Shown piece by piece: positions 36,340 through 44,390 of a DNA stretch of 64,000 nt. The translations under genes were made by a program, and so were the position numbers. Origin of the DNA: Thermoplasmata archaeon (GTDB lineage Archaea > Thermoplasmatota > Thermoplasmata > Lutacidiplasmatales > UBA184). Positions within the stretch are counted from its first letter, which is position 1. Each line of letters opens with the position of its first letter. The notes beneath the pieces were generated by a model. The model was not told where the DNA came from. It made no database searches and saw only the letters and a list, made by a program, of their open reading frames with translations. Where the stretch lies: contig DAHUZP010000072.1 in NCBI GenBank assembly GCA_027306505.1, positions 1 through 64,000 on the forward strand. Reading direction: 5' to 3'.

Positions 36340-36789
36340 CTACGGACCGATCCGCTGTTGCAGCCGCAGGAGCGCCTCGCGATTGTCCGGATGGAAGAGC
36401 AAGGAGAGCGCCGCCGACGGAGAACACCAACGGTACGCCTGATGCTCCCGGCTGAGGAGCGGCCGCCGCTCGACCGGGACCTCGGCCGCGAACCCGTGGA
36501 CCCGGAACGGCCGCTTCCCGTCCCAGAGGAAGAGGAGGCTCCAACCGAGGTCGATGACCTCTCGCACTTCCGTGAACCCGGTCTCCTCTTCGGTCTCCCG
36601 TAGGGCCGCCGCGGCGTAGGAGGTGTCGGAGGGCTCCACCTTCCCGCTGACCGGCTGCCAGAAGTCCCCGCGGTTCGGTGCACGGCGGAGCAGGAGGACG
36701 CGGAGCGGGTGACGGACGACGACGAAGGCTTCGACGCACTCCTGGACCGGCTCCCACGAGAGAGCGGCAGGGCCCGCCGGTGCCCTCAA
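36340..36789 (-). CDS. Nudix hydrolase
   Basis: 149 aa with a complete Nudix box, GKVEPSDTSYAAAALRETEE followed by ETGF (Gx5Ex7REUxEExGU), at about residues 49-72. The flanks (AFVVVRHPLRVLLLRRAP before, GDFWQPVSG just ahead of the box) resemble dihydroneopterin triphosphate/dATP pyrophosphatases of the NudB type. It hydrolyses a nucleoside diphosphate linked to another group; the exact substrate is not deducible. It is located 70 bp after the NAC gene and 72 bp before dph2 on the same strand. Confidence 0.9.
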   Translation of the reverse strand: MRAPAGPAALSWEPVQECVEAFVVVRHPLRVLLLRRAPNRGDFWQPVSGKVEPSDTSYAAAALRETEEETGFTEVREVIDLGWSLLFLWDGKRPFRVHGFAAEVPVERRPLLSREHQAYRWCSPSAALSLLFHPDNREALLRLQQRIGP

Positions 36790-36859
36790 CAGGGCCTCCG
36801 TCCAAGAAGCCGCGGGGACCGGGCGGAAGGGAACATGACCTTCCAGCGAAGGGGGCCAC

Positions 36860-37297
36860 TCAGCCCCGGCGCTGCTGGAGCAACCTGAGGATCGCCTCGG
36901 CCGGCTCTCCTCCCGCTTCCTTGAGCGCCCGCACAGCGGTGTCGTGGTCCACCCCGCCTTGTTCCATGACCAGGGCGATGTCCTCCTCCGGGGGGCCCGC
37001 GGGAGCGGTGACCTGGGGGGGATGGGGGTGGGAGCCGGACGCTCCGCTCGCCTCGCCCGACGCCGCTCCGCCCGTCGGTGCGGAGCCCTTCGGGCGGGTC
37101 GAGACCTCGCCCACGATCTGGAAGGTCTTGACCCCCTGCATCGTGACGACGGTCACCTCCGCGCCCTGGATGACCATCTCCTCGTTCGCCCGGCGGATGA
37201 TGACCTCCTCCACATCGGAGAGGGTCTCCGTCGACATGCCCATGCGCTTCATCATGAAGCGCATGTTCCGCTCGTTCATCCGACCCCCAGGCATCAT
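36860..37297 (-). CDS. nac: Nascent polypeptide-associated complex (NAC) protein
   Basis: 145 aa. Archaeal NAC is a homodimeric ribosome-bound chaperone that contacts nascent chains. After a basic, Met-rich N-terminus (RMNERNMRFMMKRMGMS), the NAC domain spans about residues 20-65 (VEEVIIRRANEEMVIQGAEV, VTMQGVKTFQIVG). A Gly/Ala/Pro linker of about 35 aa leads to a UBA domain (about 104-143: EEDIALVMEQGGVDHDTAVR, then EAILRLLQ). The layout matches Methanothermobacter-type aNAC, with a longer linker. It lies 36 bp after the CBS-HPF gene, so co-expression of two ribosome-directed proteins is likely. Confidence 0.95.
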   Translation of the reverse strand: MMPGGRMNERNMRFMMKRMGMSTETLSDVEEVIIRRANEEMVIQGAEVTVVTMQGVKTFQIVGEVSTRPKGSAPTGGAASGEASGASGSHPHPPQVTAPAGPPEEDIALVMEQGGVDHDTAVRALKEAGGEPAEAILRLLQQRRG

Positions 37298-37333
37298 GGA
37301 CGCTGCTCCTCCAGGGAAGGGGAAGGCGGGGCT

Positions 37334-38590
37334 TTAGGCTCGACGGGAGCGGGGGCGTGCGGAGCTGGGGACGTCCTGCATCGACTCGGGAAGCTTCCGG
37401 TCGACCTCGGGGTCGCTCAGGAGCTCCGCGCTCCCCGAGGGGACGAAGCGTCGGGAGTGTCCCCGGACCCGGTCCCTGGCCCCTTCCCTCGAGCCCCGGA
37501 CCTGCCGCTCCAGCTCTTCCATCACGTCCGCGGTCGCCTTGAGCAGATTGTAGTCGGTCCTGGAAGCGTTGAAGATGTGGCTATGTCCGTGCAGGCGGAC
37601 CTCGATGGTCATCGCCCCCAAGCCGCGGGTGGGGTGGGAGACCACGTGGACGGAGAGCATCCGGGGCTCCTCGGCCCGGGCGATGCGCTTCAATCCCTTG
37701 CTGAGGACCGCATCCAGGTCGGTCATGAGCGTGGGGTCGGTCCCCGCCGCGAGCCCGGAGATCTGGATGTAGACCCCGGAAGCCTCCGGCGTGTGCCGGA
37801 CGGCGAGGCTCAGGAGGTCCGCCTGGGAGACGCGGCCGAGCAGGCTCTGCTGCTCGGTCACGAAGACGCTGGAGGACCGTCCTTTGAGCATCATCCGCGC
37901 GGCCTCTCCGGCCGTCGTGGTCCGGGTGAGCGTCAGGGGGGGCTGGGTCATGATTGACCGGACCTGGGCGTCCTCCGGGGCGGTCTCGAGACCGGGGTCC
38001 TTCTTCCCGCCGGCCATCGGTCGCCAGAAGGCGTTGGCCACGTCGGAGAGCGTCACCGAGCCCACGAGCTTGTGGTCCCGGTCGAGGACCGGCAGGGCGT
38101 GCTCTTCGAGCTCACGCAGGTGCGAGAACAGCGTCCGGCAGGGTTCGTCCGCCCCCACCTGCTGCGTCGTGGGGCTCATCACCTCAGAGACCAGATGCTC
38201 CGCGAGCTTCGGGAGGGCGGGCAGCGCCCGGACCAGGTCGGTCCGGGAGACCACGCCGAGCAGGGTGCCCCGCTTCGGGTCCACGACGCATCCCGCGCGT
38301 CGTCCGGAGGCGAGCAGCTTCTCCGCGATCTCGGGGAAGGGCAGGTCGGGCGGAAGGGTCGGTGGGAGGATCATGATGTGCTCGAGCTTCGTCGAGAGCG
38401 TGAGGGTGTGGCGGCGCCCCAGGGCATCGTAGGTGACCATCCCCACCATCTTCCCCTTGCGGAGGACGACGATCTCGTGGATCCGCTTGCTTCGCATCAC
38501 TCCGAGCGCTTTGGACAGGGTGTCATGGGCCTCAGCGGTGATGGGGTCGGCGGACATCAGCTCCGAGGCCACGGGCCATTCCTTCGGCAT
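37334..38590 (-). CDS. Four-CBS protein fused to an HPF/RaiA-like ribosome hibernation domain
   Basis: 418 aa. Four CBS modules (about 6-59, 70-124, 133-189, 208-264) show repeated GxVSxxDL-type ends such as GVVSRTDLVRAL, GSVTLSDVANAF and GRVSQADLLSLA. CBS pairs bind adenine nucleotides. Residues about 272-366 resemble the S30AE/HPF/RaiA fold: a first strand VYIQISGL, helix MTDLDAVLSKGLKRIAR, strands LSVHVVS and MTIEVRLHGHSHIFNAS, and helix NLLKATADVMEELERQV. These align by eye with E. coli HPF (AIDALVDKLDRQV end). A disordered basic tail follows. This suggests a ribosome-inactivating factor gated by energy charge (inference). Start ATG 38590 follows a minus-strand CTATTTA box (about 38621-38627) at about 32 bp; the GTG 38608 frame start is less likely. 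Confidence 0.82.
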   Translation of the reverse strand: MPKEWPVASELMSADPITAEAHDTLSKALGVMRSKRIHEIVVLRKGKMVGMVTYDALGRRHTLTLSTKLEHIMILPPTLPPDLPFPEIAEKLLASGRRAGCVVDPKRGTLLGVVSRTDLVRALPALPKLAEHLVSEVMSPTTQQVGADEPCRTLFSHLRELEEHALPVLDRDHKLVGSVTLSDVANAFWRPMAGGKKDPGLETAPEDAQVRSIMTQPPLTLTRTTTAGEAARMMLKGRSSSVFVTEQQSLLGRVSQADLLSLAVRHTPEASGVYIQISGLAAGTDPTLMTDLDAVLSKGLKRIARAEEPRMLSVHVVSHPTRGLGAMTIEVRLHGHSHIFNASRTDYNLLKATADVMEELERQVRGSREGARDRVRGHSRRFVPSGSAELLSDPEVDRKLPESMQDVPSSARPRSRRA

Positions 38591-38665
38591 GTTCGACCGC
38601 GGGGCCACCCCCTCCCCCGTAAATAGGGTGCGGGTGGAGCCGGCGGACAGGAGGCGGCGGTGCCT

Positions 38666-39175
38666 TCAGAGGTCGCGGCTCAGCTGGTAGCCGTTCTCCC
38701 CGTCCGAGTAGTAGCCCCGCAAGAGGTCGTTCACGGAGAACCCGAAGCGGGTGTAGAAGCGGATCGCGGTCGCGTTCCCGACGCGGACCTCCAGGGTCAC
38801 CCGGACCATCCCCCGGGCCCGGCACCGCTGGAAGAACACGTCCATGAGGTGGGCCCCGACCCCGCGCGACCTCCACCGGGAGTCCACCGCGAACATCAGC
38901 ACCCGGGCCTCCCCAGGCACCTGGTTCACGCCCAGCAAGAACCCCTGGGGTACCCCCGAGCGGTCCTGGGCGACCAGGAACCCTTGCGGCCATTGCTGGC
39001 TGAGGGAGGTGTAGAGCGAAGGTTCGTAGTGCTCGCGAAGAGCGTCCGCGACGATCTCGGAGATGCGCGGGATGTCCCGGGGATGGAAGTTGCGGAGGTA
39101 GACGGCCCCCCCCGCGAAGGGCTCGAGAGCGTAGCCTTGCTCCGGGCGCGGAGCCGTGTCAGCGATACATCTCAC
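38666..39175 (-). CDS. rimI: RimI-type GNAT N-acetyltransferase
   Basis: 169-aa GNAT fold. The acetyl-CoA-binding segment is AVDSRWRSRGVGAHLM (RxxGxG/A pattern). VRVTLEVRVGNATAIRFYTRFGF and a GYYSDGENGYQL end are typical of RimI/Ard1 enzymes, which acetylate protein N-termini in archaea. The gene starts 17 bp inside the 3' end of the PAC2 gene, so the two are translationally coupled. The following gene is the CBS-HPF protein. An N-terminal stretch of about 20 aa before the fold is not conserved-looking; a later start cannot be excluded. Confidence 0.92.
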   Translation of the reverse strand: MRCIADTAPRPEQGYALEPFAGGAVYLRNFHPRDIPRISEIVADALREHYEPSLYTSLSQQWPQGFLVAQDRSGVPQGFLLGVNQVPGEARVLMFAVDSRWRSRGVGAHLMDVFFQRCRARGMVRVTLEVRVGNATAIRFYTRFGFSVNDLLRGYYSDGENGYQLSRDL

Positions 39176-39917
39176 CCCCGCCAGGTTCCTTGAGGGTCTT
39201 GAGCGACTCCTCCTGCTGGCTCATGTTCTTGCGGAGCTCGAGCTCGATCTCGGCCGCCTTCCGACGGAGCGGCTTGGTGTCGAAGACGAGCATCGGGACC
39301 ATGGGGTTGATCACCTCGAGGATCCGAGCGGCGGCCCGGGCGTCCGGGTGACCCCGGTGGGCCTGGGAGACCAGGCAGAGGACCCTCGTGCTCCGGTCCA
39401 CGCTCGAGAGGAGCAGCGCCCCTGCGAAGCCCGTGACCAGGCCGTCCGCCCGGTCGAAGCCGTAGGTGTCGAGCAGGGGGGCGGCGGCCTTGTTCGCCAT
39501 CGCGACGACACGTACCTCCGCGTCGCTGGTCTCCTCCACCGGCTGACCCTCGAGCGCCACCACCAGGTCGATGCCCTTCTTCTCCGCGAAGTCGAGCAGG
39601 CTCTTGCCGATCGAGTTGAGGAGCGTGGGGGAGGGCTGGATGTCGGAGAGGACCGCGACCAACTGGTTCGACTTCTTGTTGACCCCGCAGACGGTCCGGC
39701 TAGCGTAGAAGCGCACCGGGGGGCTCACCACGCCCCCCTCCATGACCACGGTGGGGGGGAACTCCTCGCTCGTCATGTAGGCGATCGGGGACATGTCGAG
39801 GGAGTGGCGCAGGTAGCTCACCGCGACGGAGCCGACCAGCCCGTGCGTCGGGAACCCGACGACGAGCATCGACCCCTTCAGGGAGTTGTTCTTCGTCTCG
39901 ACGATCTTCGGGTCCAT
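39159..39917 (-). CDS. PAC2-family proteasome-assembly-chaperone-like protein
   Basis: 252 aa of the PAC2 (PF09754) family, archaeal relatives of proteasome assembly chaperone 2. It shows SMLVVGFPTHGLVGSVAVSYL at the N-terminus, EEFPPTVVMEGG, and LVTGFAGALLLSSVD in the C-terminal half. A coiled-coil end (KAAEIELELRKNMSQQEESL) closes the protein. The archaeal role is still uncertain; proteasome assembly is inferred from eukaryotic Pac2. ATG 39917 fits the family start; the frame runs open to 40106 without family content. It heads a leftward seven-gene cluster and is divergent from the sulfoquinovose synthase gene. Confidence 0.9.
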   Translation of the reverse strand: MDPKIVETKNNSLKGSMLVVGFPTHGLVGSVAVSYLRHSLDMSPIAYMTSEEFPPTVVMEGGVVSPPVRFYASRTVCGVNKKSNQLVAVLSDIQPSPTLLNSIGKSLLDFAEKKGIDLVVALEGQPVEETSDAEVRVVAMANKAAAPLLDTYGFDRADGLVTGFAGALLLSSVDRSTRVLCLVSQAHRGHPDARAAARILEVINPMVPMLVFDTKPLRRKAAEIELELRKNMSQQEESLKTLKEPGGGEMYR

Positions 39918-40098
39918 GTCCTGCCCGTCCAAGGGAGCGATGGGTGAGCGAAGCAGGGCGTGCCGGCATATGGCCGTTTCCTTCCGTTCCGACCGCGCCC
40001 GAAGAGCGACCCGCGTGCCCCGGACCGCGCGTTCGGGCCCGGGGAAACGTCCGACGCGACCTCGCCCGAAGGTACCGGGCCCTCGCTTCACCGTCGAG

Positions 40099-40106
40099 CT
40101 TATCAA
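40099..40106 (+). promoter_or_regulatory. TATA box of UDP-sulfoquinovose synthase gene
   Basis: CTTATCAA, an AT-rich island centred 27 bp before GTG 40130. The spacing fits a leaderless transcript and decides for the GTG over upstream in-frame codons. Confidence 0.75.
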
Positions 40107-40129
40107 CCGGACCTCGGCTTGCCTCGCGC

Positions 40130-41398
40130 GTGAAGGTCCTCATCACCGGGGTGGACGGATACTCAGGCTGGCCGCTCGCGCTGCACCTCCTGAAGCGAGG
40201 GCACGAGGTCGTGGGGATCGACAACTTCCTCACCCGCCAAAGGGTGGCCGAGGTGGGGAGCTGGTCGGCGACCCCCATCCTCGACATGCACGAGCGGAGG
40301 AAGGCGCTCGAGGAGCACGGGGTCAAGGGGTTCCGGTTCTACGAAGGGGACCTGTGCGACTTCTCCACCGTGAGGCACATCCTGCACAAGGAACATCCCG
40401 ACTCGATCGTCCATCTGGGGGAGCAGCGGAGCGCACCCTACTCGATGATCGACGTGCACCACGCGGTCGCGACCCAGTGTCAGAACATCACCTCCACGCT
40501 CAACATCGTCTACGCGATGAAGGACGAGTGCCCCAAGTCGCACCTGGTCAAGATGGGCACGATGGGGGAGTACGGCACCCCGAACCTGGACATCGCGGAG
40601 GGGTTCTTCGAGGTCGAGTTCCGGGGCCGCAAGGACCGGGTCCCGTTCCCCCGCCAGGCCTCCAGCTGGTACCACTGGTCGAAGGTCTTCGACACCGGCG
40701 ACGTGATGCTCGCGAACAAGCTCTGGGGCCTCCCCACCACGGACGTGATGCAGGGGGTCATCTACGGGACCCGGACCGCCGAGATCTCGGAGGACTGGCA
40801 GCTCACCCGGTTCGACTTCGACGAGGTGTGGGGGACCGCGCTCAACCGCTTCTGCGTCCAAGCGGTGCTGGGGATGCCCCTCACCCCCTATGGGAAGGGG
40901 GGCCAGAAGCGCGGGTTCATCGCGCTGGAGGACTCCATGCAGAGCCTGCGGCTCTCGGTGGAGAACCCGGCCGCCAAAGGGGAGTACCGGGTCTTCAACC
41001 AGTTCGATGAGGCCTACTCCATCACGGACCTCGCGAAGCTGGTGGTCAAGGTGGGAGCGAAGCTAGGGATCTCCGCGGAGATCCACAACTCCTACAACCC
41101 CAGGGTCGAGGCCGAGGAGCACTACTACAACCCGCTCCACGACAACCTGCTGAAGCTGGGCTACCGGCACCAGCGCACGCTCGAGGAGGCCCTGGAGTGG
41201 ATGCTCACGGACCTCAAGCGCTTCCACAAGCGCCTCGAGGCGAAGCGCGAGGTGGTCATGCCCCGGATGGACTTCCGCGAGGCGGACAACCGCACCCGGC
41301 TCCACATCGCTCCCCCCACCCGCCGCGCCGCGAGCGCGCCCAGCCCCCCCAAGAGCCCACCGAACCTCGTGAGCTCGTCGTCCGCGGCGGAGAACTGA
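40130..41398 (+). CDS. agl3: UDP-sulfoquinovose synthase (SQD1/Agl3 type)
   Basis: A 422-aa extended SDR that converts UDP-glucose and sulfite to UDP-sulfoquinovose. The NAD-binding GVDGYSGWP is at residues 7-15. The SQD1-specific run KMGTMGEYGTPNLDI holds the catalytic Thr144. YHWSK gives Tyr181 and Lys185. The downstream WGLPTTDVMQGVIYGTRT and QKRGFIALED match SQD1 and Sulfolobus Agl3. In archaea the product is the donor for sulfoquinovose in surface N-glycans. A tail of about 40 Pro/Ser/Ala residues after the fold is extra. Next downstream is a glucose-1-phosphate uridylyltransferase-like gene, a plausible supplier of UDP-glucose. Start GTG 40130 follows a well-placed TATA box. Confidence 0.93.
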   Translation: MKVLITGVDGYSGWPLALHLLKRGHEVVGIDNFLTRQRVAEVGSWSATPILDMHERRKALEEHGVKGFRFYEGDLCDFSTVRHILHKEHPDSIVHLGEQRSAPYSMIDVHHAVATQCQNITSTLNIVYAMKDECPKSHLVKMGTMGEYGTPNLDIAEGFFEVEFRGRKDRVPFPRQASSWYHWSKVFDTGDVMLANKLWGLPTTDVMQGVIYGTRTAEISEDWQLTRFDFDEVWGTALNRFCVQAVLGMPLTPYGKGGQKRGFIALEDSMQSLRLSVENPAAKGEYRVFNQFDEAYSITDLAKLVVKVGAKLGISAEIHNSYNPRVEAEEHYYNPLHDNLLKLGYRHQRTLEEALEWMLTDLKRFHKRLEAKREVVMPRMDFREADNRTRLHIAPPTRRAASAPSPPKSPPNLVSSSSAAEN

Positions 41399-41526
41399 GA
41401 CCGGTCAGGGTGACCTCGAGGTCAGGAGCGGCCTGGTCGTTCGCCTTCCGGTAGGCGGGTAGGATCGATGGGAAGAGGAACCACGCGGTGGCCGGTCCGT
41501 CCCCCAGGTCCCCGGGAGAGTGCGCG

Positions 41527-42408
41527 ATGAAGGCCGTCGTGACGATGGCCGGGGAGGGCACGCGCATGCTCCCCGCGACCCGGGGGCTCCGCAAGGAGAT
41601 GCTCCCCCTGTTCTACCGGGGCAGGCAGGGGAACCCGACGCTCGCCCCCGTCGCCCATCTCGTCGTCCGGACACTGCACGCGGCGGGCGTCGACGACCTC
41701 ACGGTCATCGTCTCACCTGACCAGGAGGCCGTGGTCCGCTACTTCCAGCCGGACGACGCGTTCATCGCACGGCACCTGCACCACCCCGAGCGGCTGGTGG
41801 AGACCCTCGCCCTGCACCACCTCCTCTCCGAGATGGAGTTCCACTGGGTGACCCAGAGGGCCCCCAAGGGTTTCGGCGACGCCCTCTTGAGGGCCAGGGA
41901 CCGGATCGGCCGGGAGCCTTTCGTGCTCCACGCGGCGGACGCGGTGCTCTGGGAGCCGGTCCCCGGCCGGCTCCCCCGCGCCATGGACGCCCTGCGCCGG
42001 AAGGAAGGGGCCCGGGTCGTGCTCTTGGTCCGCCGGGTCCCCGAACCCCGTAACTATGGGGTCGTCGAGGGCACCTGGGCGGGAAGGATCGACGGGGCCC
42101 GCTACCTCAGGGTCGCCCGCATGGAGGAGAAGCCGGAGCGACCCCGCAGCTCCTGGGCGGCGACCGCCGTATACGCCTTCGCCCCCGAGATCTTCGACGC
42201 GCTCGAGTCCGAGGCCCGCCGCCGACCCTCCGAGCTCGAGGTCACCTCGGCCATCTCCCGATTGATCCAGGAGGGGGAGAAGGTGTTCGCGGTCGTCCTC
42301 GCCCCGAAGGAGGGGCAATGGCTCTCGGTGGGCTCCCCGGAGGGCTACCTCCGCGCCGTTAGGCGGACCTACGCGCTCGCCCGCAGGGTGCCCCCGCGCA
42401 CCGCGTGA
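41527..42408 (+). CDS. Sugar-1-phosphate nucleotidyltransferase (GalU-like)
   Basis: 293 aa. The nucleotide-binding motif GEGTRMLPATRGLRKEMLPLF (GxGTRxLPxTxxxxKExLP) lies at residues 9-29. A Lys/Glu segment, RMEEKPERP, follows at about 200. Length and motifs fit UTP-glucose-1-phosphate uridylyltransferase, which makes UDP-glucose. It lies about 130 bp after UDP-sulfoquinovose synthase, whose substrate it would supply, so the two probably work together (inference). The base or sugar could differ (for example dTDP-glucose). ATG 41527 is chosen because it directly begins the MKAVVTMAGEG fold; an in-frame ATG lies at 41488. Confidence 0.87.
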   Translation: MKAVVTMAGEGTRMLPATRGLRKEMLPLFYRGRQGNPTLAPVAHLVVRTLHAAGVDDLTVIVSPDQEAVVRYFQPDDAFIARHLHHPERLVETLALHHLLSEMEFHWVTQRAPKGFGDALLRARDRIGREPFVLHAADAVLWEPVPGRLPRAMDALRRKEGARVVLLVRRVPEPRNYGVVEGTWAGRIDGARYLRVARMEEKPERPRSSWAATAVYAFAPEIFDALESEARRRPSELEVTSAISRLIQEGEKVFAVVLAPKEGQWLSVGSPEGYLRAVRRTYALARRVPPRTA

Positions 42409-42547
42409 CGGCTGGTCTCCCACTCCCGACGACCTCAAGAGGGCGGGGTCCCTGGACAGCTGGCTCCGACGCCGGGCCCGAGGGGGGCACGGCGGGTAGC
42501 TTAATGCGCGGTCATACGCATGCATGCATAGGGGGGAGGTCGAGCAG

Positions 42548-43399
42548 GTGGGTCCACAATCGCCCCGGTCGAAGCCGGAGGGCCCCCGGGGGAGCTCTCC
42601 GGAGGAAGCGCCCTCAGGGGCGGGGCTCCTCGACGCGCTGCTTCGCGAGCTCAACGAGGATGGGCTGGAGGGCTCTGCCACCCGGGCGGAGGGGGGTTCC
42701 GTGCCCGAGGAGAGCCCAGAGGGAGCCTCAGCGGAGCCCCAGGTAGGGCCCTCCAGTGCCTCCGGCCTCTCTGCGTACCCCTCCCAGGGGGTGGCGCCCT
42801 CCGACTCGGAGCTTACCGGTGAGAGACCCGCCGATCACCTTTCCGAGCTCACCCGTGCCGTGGAGCTCGCCCGGGCGGAGACCGGGTCGTTGCGGGCCGC
42901 GCTCGGGCTCCAGCAGTCCGTCGAGACCGACCTCCGGCGGGAGCTTCAGGAGACCCGAAGCGCCCTCAAAGAGGCGAAGGCCCGGCTCAACGAGGCCTCC
43001 TCCAAGTTCCTTCCGGCGGCCCCCGTCGCGTTCCTCTCTCCGGACGGGCGCACCATCGCGCGGCGGGCCTTCTACGCTCTGGGCCGGGGGGAGGCCCTGG
43101 ACGGGTACCTGAGCGAGCTCCTCGCGGGGTGGGAGAGGGAGGGCAGGAAGATCGTGCCCTCGTACGACCCGCGCACCGGGATCACCCTCACCGTCGAGGG
43201 CGACCCGGACCGCAGGTTCCTGCGGGTCCTCACCTCCGGGATCCTCCTCGTGCACCTCAACGAGGAGGAGATGAAGGCGGTCGGAGAGCTTCCCCCCCTG
43301 GTCCGGGCCTCGAACCGGTCGCGGAGCCCCGCGACCGGCTCCCAGGAAGGAGGGGCCTCGGGGACGTCCCAGGGGAAGGAAGGGACCAGCCGTTCGTGA
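42548..43399 (+). CDS. Coiled-coil hypothetical protein
   Basis: About 283 aa, not recognised. The N-terminal 85 residues are acidic, Pro/Ser-rich and probably disordered. A coiled coil follows (about 95-155, with LTRAVELARAETGSLRAAL and LRRELQETRSALKEAKARL), then a compact C-terminal domain (about 160-255: SPDGRTIARRAFYALG, LSELLAGWEREG, ITLTVEGDPDRRFLRVLTSG) and a Ser/Gly tail. No membrane segment. GTG 42548 follows GGGGGGAGGT (42531-42540) by 7 nt; the in-frame ATG at 42524 lies closer to the TATA-like CTTAATG (42500-42506) than a start site allows. It could be a cytoskeletal or complex-scaffold protein, but nothing proves that. Confidence 0.7.
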   Translation: MGPQSPRSKPEGPRGSSPEEAPSGAGLLDALLRELNEDGLEGSATRAEGGSVPEESPEGASAEPQVGPSSASGLSAYPSQGVAPSDSELTGERPADHLSELTRAVELARAETGSLRAALGLQQSVETDLRRELQETRSALKEAKARLNEASSKFLPAAPVAFLSPDGRTIARRAFYALGRGEALDGYLSELLAGWEREGRKIVPSYDPRTGITLTVEGDPDRRFLRVLTSGILLVHLNEEEMKAVGELPPLVRASNRSRSPATGSQEGGASGTSQGKEGTSRS

Positions 43400-43438
43400 G
43401 GCCCGCCGGGGCCCAGCCTCCAGCGCTCCCCCCCCAAA

Positions 43439-43445
43439 CTTAAAT
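43439..43445 (+). promoter_or_regulatory. TATA box of the MBL-fold gene
   Basis: CTTAAAT centred at 43442, exactly 26 bp before ATG 43468. It implies a leaderless mRNA starting at that ATG rather than at the in-frame GTG 43447, which would lie upstream of the transcript start. Confidence 0.75.
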
Positions 43446-43467
43446 CGTGAGCCCGGTGGACATCCCG

Positions 43468-44247
43468 ATGGCGTCCGCCGCCCCCCCCGAGGTCATCGGA
43501 GAGCGCGTGCTGGACGGCGTGGGATGGGTCCGGGGTCCCGTGGCCAACGTCTTCACCTTCCGCGAAGGGGGACGGATCTACCTCGTCGACTCGGGCTTCC
43601 CTCACAACGCCTCGAAGGTCCGCCTCGCCTTCCGCGAGGCGGGGTTGCCCCTCTCCTCGCTCACCGACATCCTGCTCACCCACCAGCATCCCGACCACGT
43701 CGGTGGCGCGGCGTACCTCCGGTGGGTGACCCACGCGAAGGTGTCCTGTCACGAGATGGACGCGCCGACGGTGGAAGGGAAGGGACCGATGATGGCCCCC
43801 CTCTTCGTTCGCCTGTTCCTCTCTCCCCAGCCGGTCCAGGTCGATCGGGTGCTCCGGGAGGGCGATCAGGTGGGCCCGTTCACCGTCGTCTGGGCCCCTG
43901 GCCACACGCTAGGGAGCGTCGCGTTCTACCATCCGGAACGGAAGCTGCTCTTCTGCGGCGATGCCCTGGTGACCTCCCGACGCGGGGCCGCGCTCGCCCG
44001 ACCGTTCTCCAACTTCGACCCGGACCAGGCGATCTCCTCCGTGGAGAAGCTCGCCTCGCTCGAGGTGTCCGCAGTCTTCGCCGGCCACGGTCATCCGATC
44101 CTCTCCAACGGCGGCCGCGCGCTCCGCGAAGCGGCGAAGAAGGTCAGCAAGAGGGCGGAGCACCGCTGGTGGACGCTCGTCGGGCCCGAAGGGCACCCCG
44201 AGACCCACCCGAAACCCGAGCCGCCGCCCACCCCGCGCTCCGCCTGA
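43468..44247 (+). CDS. Metallo-beta-lactamase-fold hydrolase
   Basis: 259 aa. The dinuclear metal motifs are complete: THQHPDHVGG (HxHxDH), APGHTLGSV (third His), FCGDALV (bridging Asp) and FAGHGHPI (final His). Layout resembles the stand-alone MBL-fold hydrolases (glyoxalase II or lactonase-like), not RNase J/CPSF types, as no beta-CASP insert is present. The substrate is unknown. The C-terminal 25 residues are Pro-rich. The start at ATG 43468 is supported by promoter spacing. Confidence 0.9.
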   Translation: MASAAPPEVIGERVLDGVGWVRGPVANVFTFREGGRIYLVDSGFPHNASKVRLAFREAGLPLSSLTDILLTHQHPDHVGGAAYLRWVTHAKVSCHEMDAPTVEGKGPMMAPLFVRLFLSPQPVQVDRVLREGDQVGPFTVVWAPGHTLGSVAFYHPERKLLFCGDALVTSRRGAALARPFSNFDPDQAISSVEKLASLEVSAVFAGHGHPILSNGGRALREAAKKVSKRAEHRWWTLVGPEGHPETHPKPEPPPTPRSA

Positions 44248-44290
44248 GGGCGAGGTACGGGGCGCTTGGGAGCCCCGCGCCGGATTTGGG

Positions 44291-44390
44291 TTTTTAAACC
44301 TTTCTACTCACATTCAAGAGAGGGCGGGGCTGTCGACTCCTCCGGCATACGGTGTCTCATAGAGGGCGCATGGGGGTCGTTCGGACGTGA
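44291..44390 (+). promoter_or_regulatory. TATA box and short leader ORF before the M20 peptidase
   Basis: TTTTTAAA (44291-44298), bracketed by GGTTT/AAACC, is the strongest AT island nearby; it could also terminate the MBL transcript. It predicts a leader of about 65 nt. The leader holds a six-codon ORF (ATG 44370, product MGVVRT) whose TGA (44388-44390) overlaps the GTG start at 44387. Confidence 0.5.
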
